Assembly (NCBI GenBank): GCA_946494335.1
Contig: CAMMBV010000013.1
Location: 1-64,000 of the forward strand
Reading direction: 5' to 3'
From: an uncultured Ruminococcus sp.
GTDB taxonomy: Bacteria; Bacillota; Clostridia; Lachnospirales; Lachnospiraceae
Length of the DNA: 64,000 nucleotides
Within the stretch, counting starts at the first letter, position 1. Each line of letters begins with the position of its first letter. A model generated the notes under the pieces. The model was not told the origin of the DNA and searched no databases. It saw only the letters and a list, made by a program, of their open reading frames with translations. The position numbers and the translations under genes were made by a program. Positions 59,718 through 64,000 of this stretch are shown one piece after another.

Positions 59718-60346
59718 CTTTGCACCTCCGCCAGATACCTTTCAATCAGTTCTGTCAGTTCTTCCTTCGTCATGGCCTGCATATAGGTATCTCCCACCTG
59801 ATGCCCTTCACTGTCCACAAAAAAAGTAGTCGGCACCACATATATCTGGCCAAGAAGACTGTAAAAATCCTGTGTCGGCAAAAGATGGACATACCCGGCT
59901 TTTGTTTCCTCCGCCAACTCTCTGGCCAGTTTTGCCTGCTCCTCGTCAATGGTTCCATCCGAAGCAAGCGCGTCTGATACTATTCCGATCACATTTACAC
60001 CTTTGGATTCATATTCCCCGGCCAGTTCTCCCAGCGCCGGCATCTCCTGCAGACAGGGACCGCAGTATGTGGCCCACACATTGACCAGCGTCAGATCATA
60101 ATCCGCCAGCAGCTCCTGGGTCACCTCATTTCCCTCCAGATCCACTGCGGAAAAATGTTCCAGAACTCCCCACTCCTTTGAATTCTCAGCCGTCTCACTT
60201 TCTTCTGTCCCGCTTGGAGCCGTCTTCTCCTCTTCTGTTTTCTCCGGAGCTGCACACCCGGACAAAAATACCGCCGCCGCTGCTGCTGCCGCAATTTTTT
60301 TCCATTTCATCTCAAACACTCCCGCTGTCAAAAAGAGCCGCTGCAA
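59714..60346 (-). CDS. TlpA/ResA-like thioredoxin-fold lipoprotein
   Basis: Lipobox LSGCA; LVNVWATYCGPCLQEMPALGELAGEY; VPTTFFVDSEG. Confidence 0.92.
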   Translation of the reverse strand: MQRLFLTAGVFEMKWKKIAAAAAAAVFLSGCAAPEKTEEEKTAPSGTEESETAENSKEWGVLEHFSAVDLEGNEVTQELLADYDLTLVNVWATYCGPCLQEMPALGELAGEYESKGVNVIGIVSDALASDGTIDEEQAKLARELAEETKAGYVHLLPTQDFYSLLGQIYVVPTTFFVDSEGHQVGDTYMQAMTKEELTELIERYLAEVQS

Positions 60347-60382
60347 ATTTTAAATTTTCTTTGCAGCAGCCCGCTTTTCTGC

Positions 60383-61597
60383 TTATAATTTCTTTATTCT
60401 CTCAATTGCCTCTACTGTATTTTCGTAGCTTCCAAATGCTGTAAGTCTGAAATATCCTTCTCCGCTGGGACCGAATCCGGATCCGGGTGTTCCCACCACA
60501 TTCCCTTTCTCCAGCAGGAAATCAAAGAAATCCCAGGAGTTCATGTGATCCGGTGTTTTCAGCCAGATATACGGCGCGTTTACACCGCCCGACACGGTAT
60601 ATCCGGCGTCTTTCAGACCCTGATAGATCACTTTGGCATTATTCATATAATAAGCCACCTGATCCTTCAGCTGTTTCTTGCCTTCTTCCGAATAAACCGC
60701 CTCGCCGGCCCGCTGCACAATATAGGGCGCGCCGTTATATTTGGTGCCGTGACGTCTGGCCCAGAGACTGTGAAGCTGTACTTCTCCCGCTTTCAGCTCT
60801 TTGGGTACAACCGTAAAACCAAGACGCACTCCGGTGAAACCGGCATTTTTTGAAAAGCTTCTCAGCTCAATGGCACAGGTTCTTGCGCCTTCGCACTCAT
60901 AGATGGAGTGAGGCACATCATCCTCTGAAATGTAAGCTTCATAAGCCGCATCATATATGATAACAGCGCCCACTTTATTTGCATAGTCCACCCACTCCTG
61001 CAGCTGAGCCTTGGTAATGGTGGCTCCTGTAGGATTGTTGGGAAAACACAGATAAATCAGATCCGGTGTTTCTTTGGGAAGCTGGGGTGCAAATCCGTTA
61101 TCCGCCGTACACGGCATGTAAATCACATCGCTCCAGGTTTCCGCCGCAGGATCGTACGTTCCGGTCCGTCCCGCCATTACATTGGTATCCACGTATACGG
61201 GATATACGGGGTCACAGACTGCAATTTTATTGTCCACGCTGAAAATCTCCTGAATATTGCCGGAATCGCACTTTGCTCCGTCTGAAACAAAGATTTCATC
61301 CGGTGAGATATCACATCCACGGCTCTGATAATCATTGACTGAAATTGCGTTTCTCAGAAATTCATAACCCAGATCAGGCGCATATCCATGGAAAGTTTCC
61401 GCATTTCCCATCTCATCCACCGCCCGATGGAGCGCTTCGATGATGGACGGCGCCAGCGGCTGGGTCACATCGCCGATACCCAGACGGATAACTTTTTTAT
61501 CCGGGTGTTCAGCCTGATATGCACTCACCTTTTTGGCAATGTTGGAAAACAGATAGCTTCCCGGCAGTTTCAGATAATTCTCATTGATCTTAAACAT
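60383..61597 (-). CDS. dapL: LL-diaminopimelate aminotransferase
   Basis: [55 protein letters not shown]; adjacent to dapF. Confidence 0.95.
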   Translation of the reverse strand: MFKINENYLKLPGSYLFSNIAKKVSAYQAEHPDKKVIRLGIGDVTQPLAPSIIEALHRAVDEMGNAETFHGYAPDLGYEFLRNAISVNDYQSRGCDISPDEIFVSDGAKCDSGNIQEIFSVDNKIAVCDPVYPVYVDTNVMAGRTGTYDPAAETWSDVIYMPCTADNGFAPQLPKETPDLIYLCFPNNPTGATITKAQLQEWVDYANKVGAVIIYDAAYEAYISEDDVPHSIYECEGARTCAIELRSFSKNAGFTGVRLGFTVVPKELKAGEVQLHSLWARRHGTKYNGAPYIVQRAGEAVYSEEGKKQLKDQVAYYMNNAKVIYQGLKDAGYTVSGGVNAPYIWLKTPDHMNSWDFFDFLLEKGNVVGTPGSGFGPSGEGYFRLTAFGSYENTVEAIERIKKL

Positions 61598-61608
61598 AAT
61601 ATTTCCTC

Positions 61609-62442
61609 CTATATTTCAATTTCTCCGTCAAATACCACAGCGGCCGGACCTGTCATATATACATGCCCGTCCTGTTCATCCCAGCAGATCTTGAGATCGC
61701 CTCCCAACAGACCTACCGTCACTTCCCGCTTTGTATATCCGTTCAGCACGCACGCAACGGCCACGGCGCAGGCGCCTGTCCCGCAGGCCAGTGTTTCGCC
61801 GGAACCCCGTTCCCAGACGCGCATTCTGACTTTGTCCTGGCTTTCCACATGGACAAACTCCGTATTGATCCGATCCGGAAAACGGACATGATTTTCAAAG
61901 CCGGGACCGATTTTTTCCAGGTCCAGATTCTCTATATCATCCATGAAAACAACAGCATGAGGATTTCCCATAGACACCCCTGTGATCCTGTAGGTTTTCC
62001 CTTCCACTTCAAGAGGACTGTCGATCACCTCTTCTTCCTCTGCTTCTATGGGAATGTGGGAAGCTGTAAGATCCGGTTTCCCCATATCCACCTTTACCAG
62101 AGAAACTTTTCCGTTTTCCACCGTGAGATCCAGATATTTTATACCGCTCCCGGTTTCTACCGAAATACTCGTTTTGTCTGTCAGGCCGTAATCATAAACG
62201 TATTTTGCCACACAGCGTATCCCGTTGCCGCACATAGCTCCCCGGGATCCGTCAGCATTATACATATCCATCTGAAAATCCGCCTTTTCAGACGGTTTGA
62301 TCAGTATCAGCCCGTCCGATCCTATTCCGAAATGACGGTCACTTACCATCCTGGCCGTCCCGGCCGGGTCATCCACCTTCTCTTTCAGACAATTTACATA
62401 TACATAATCATTTCCTATGCCGTGCATCTTAGTAAATTTCAT
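61609..62442 (-). CDS. dapF: Diaminopimelate epimerase
   Basis: [44 protein letters not shown]. Confidence 0.97.
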   Translation of the reverse strand: MKFTKMHGIGNDYVYVNCLKEKVDDPAGTARMVSDRHFGIGSDGLILIKPSEKADFQMDMYNADGSRGAMCGNGIRCVAKYVYDYGLTDKTSISVETGSGIKYLDLTVENGKVSLVKVDMGKPDLTASHIPIEAEEEEVIDSPLEVEGKTYRITGVSMGNPHAVVFMDDIENLDLEKIGPGFENHVRFPDRINTEFVHVESQDKVRMRVWERGSGETLACGTGACAVAVACVLNGYTKREVTVGLLGGDLKICWDEQDGHVYMTGPAAVVFDGEIEI

Positions 62443-62535
62443 TCAGATCTCCCTTCCATAGAAATGCATTTTTTCTAAAGCCTATTTAATCACAGATTCC
62501 TTCCGGTTGCAAGAACAACCGGCCCTTTTCCGTGA

Positions 62536-62781
62536 CTATTCCGCAAAAATCAAAGTCATCAGGTCAATCTCAAGAATTTTTGAAAGCCGGATCAGAATCT
62601 TCAGAGAGGGTTTTCTTCTTCCATTTTCAATCGCACAGATATAAGTCCGGTCCACCTCCAGAACATTTGCCAGTTCCTCCTGTGTCATACCTCTGTTTTT
62701 CCTTGAACTGCGGATTGAATTGCTCAATTTTCCATGGGCGCTCGCTGTTTTTCTCATAAAATTTACCTCCCTATTATTCAA
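62536..62781 (-). CDS. Small XRE-family HTH regulator
   Basis: SRKNRGMTQEELANVLEVDRTYICAIENGRRKPSLKILIRLSKILEIDLMTL. Confidence 0.9.
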   Translation of the reverse strand: MNNREVNFMRKTASAHGKLSNSIRSSRKNRGMTQEELANVLEVDRTYICAIENGRRKPSLKILIRLSKILEIDLMTLIFAE

Positions 62782-63010
62782 AAATTGTCATATATTAATA
62801 AATCGAATAATTTATTCGAGAAATTACATTTTTATGCAAAATAAACCAACTTATTATTTTGGCAATTTTTTTACTTCTCTCCTACATTCCGTAGAAAAAG
62901 CCGGCAAATTATTTTACTTTATGTAGTATACCTTTCCCCTCTCAAACTCGTTAAAATAACGGTAACAGTTTTTTACCCTGTATTGAGGTAACAAAAGAAG
63001 GAGGAAATGT

Positions 63011-64000
63011 ATGAAACGCACCCAGATAATCGGTACAATATTGGCAATCGCAGTATTGATTGCCATGTTTTTTGTCCCGGAAAGTATTGGACTGAGCCAG
63101 GCGGGCATCCGCACCCTGGGAGTACTGATCGCTCTTATTATCGCACTGGTAACGGAACCTCTGCCCATCGGAATTACCTGTATGCTCGGTATCGCTTTGA
63201 TGGTAATCTTCGGCGTGACTCCCACTGTCTCGGAAGCCCTGTCCGGATACACCAACCATATTTTGTTCTTCGTGCTGGTTTCATTCGGTCTTTCAGAAGC
63301 CATCGCAAAAGTACCGCTTTCCAAACGGCTGCTTGTCCTTCTGATCCGCCTGTTTGGAGCCAAAACAAAAAGGATTCTTCTCGCATTGATGATCTGCGCA
63401 GCGCTGATGTCATCCATCATGTCAAATGTTGCCACCACCGCTGTACTGATTTCAGTGGTCATCAGTTTCCTGCGAGTATATGACAACAAAGAAGAGCATC
63501 AGCGCAGCGGCAAAGCTTTTATGATCGGTCTTCCCATCGCCAGCATGATCGGAGGAATGATCACACCGGCCGGAAGCCCCTTAAACCTGCTGGGCATCGA
63601 TTTTCTGGCGGATGCAGGCATACGGCTGTCTTTTGTGGAATGGATATTGATCGGCGCCCCCGTGGCGGCTGTCGCTTTGATATTCTCCTGGTTTATCATC
63701 GCCAGGGTTTTCCATCCGGCTGAAATCGCTCCGGGGAAGATCAACGACTATATCACCAGCCTGAACATTCCGTCCAGATTTGATTTCAGAGAAAAATATG
63801 TAACCTGTGTGGTAGCCGCCCTGTTGATTTTATGGATTTTATCTTCCTGGATACCCGCACTGAATGTGACGGTGGTGGGCACGGTAGGCTTCGCATTTTT
63901 CTTCATACCAAAAGCAGATATTCTGAACTGGAAAGAGTATACCCGCAGCGTAAGCTGGGCCTCCTTCTTTCTGATCGGCACCATGATGTCCATGGGAAAT
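63011..64000 (+). CDS. SLC13/DASS-family anion permease, truncated by the window edge; absent from ORF track
   Basis: Open frame MKRTQIIGTILAIAVLIAMFFVPESIGLSQAGIRTLGVLIALIIALVTEPLPIGITCMLGIALMVIFG...MMSSIMSNVATTAVLI...GGMITPAGSPLNLLGI to window end; SD ggaggaa. Confidence 0.88.
   Translation, partial: MKRTQIIGTILAIAVLIAMFFVPESIGLSQAGIRTLGVLIALIIALVTEPLPIGITCMLGIALMVIFGVTPTVSEALSGYTNHILFFVLVSFGLSEAIAKVPLSKRLLVLLIRLFGAKTKRILLALMICAALMSSIMSNVATTAVLISVVISFLRVYDNKEEHQRSGKAFMIGLPIASMIGGMITPAGSPLNLLGIDFLADAGIRLSFVEWILIGAPVAAVALIFSWFIIARVFHPAEIAPGKINDYITSLNIPSRFDFREKYVTCVVAALLILWILSSWIPALNVTVVGTVGFAFFFIPKADILNWKEYTRSVSWASFFLIGTMMSMGN

Noticed and set aside
1-64000. CRISPR arrays, rRNA operons, tRNA genes, prophage structural genes
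   Set aside because: No regularly spaced repeats, rRNA-like segments, recognisable tRNA cloverleafs or phage morphogenesis proteins were noticed on reading; a formal tRNAscan or CRISPR search was not possible.

Overview
The window is a Gram-positive, Lachnospiraceae/Clostridia-like chromosomal segment with mostly housekeeping genes, largely on the minus strand. These include rpsI-rplM, truA-ecfT-ecfA2-ecfA1, engB-lon-clpX-clpP-tig, proC, tex, rplY, apgM-hom, prfB-secA, nrdD, asnA and dapL-dapF. Accessory regions sit between them. (1) A compact 3923-bp large-serine-recombinase element at about 22245-26169 interrupts an NMT1/THI5-like ABC substrate-binding lipoprotein gene. Read directly from the sequence, its ends are 24-bp imperfect inverted repeats next to a shared GG dinucleotide. 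Deleting it at GG restores one 333-aa reading frame and rebuilds an imperfectly palindromic attB-like site. The recombinase takes its last 7 codons and stop from host DNA, so its C-terminus should change (7-aa versus 28-aa tail) between integrated and circular forms. The element carries a DUF4258/YgiT-type toxin-antitoxin pair and a decayed Fic antitoxin/toxin module truncated by an IS256-family remnant. (2) A glycyl-radical-enzyme operon (MFS, ProC-like reductase, GRE, activase) lies next to a TetR regulator and a non-pyrrolysine MttB-family methyltransferase. It has two 17-bp palindromes upstream and is a candidate anaerobic (hydroxy)proline-betaine-type pathway. (3) A UroD-type methyltransferase, transporter and PucR cluster separates truA from rplM-rpsI. 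Other observations are a prfB programmed frameshift, tandem NrdR-like boxes, a TTG-start small CXXC protein gene missed by the ORF track, paired XRE paralogs with a duplicated promoter motif, and a partial SLC13-like gene at the right edge. No CRISPR array, rRNA or tRNA was recognised. No database searches were run.
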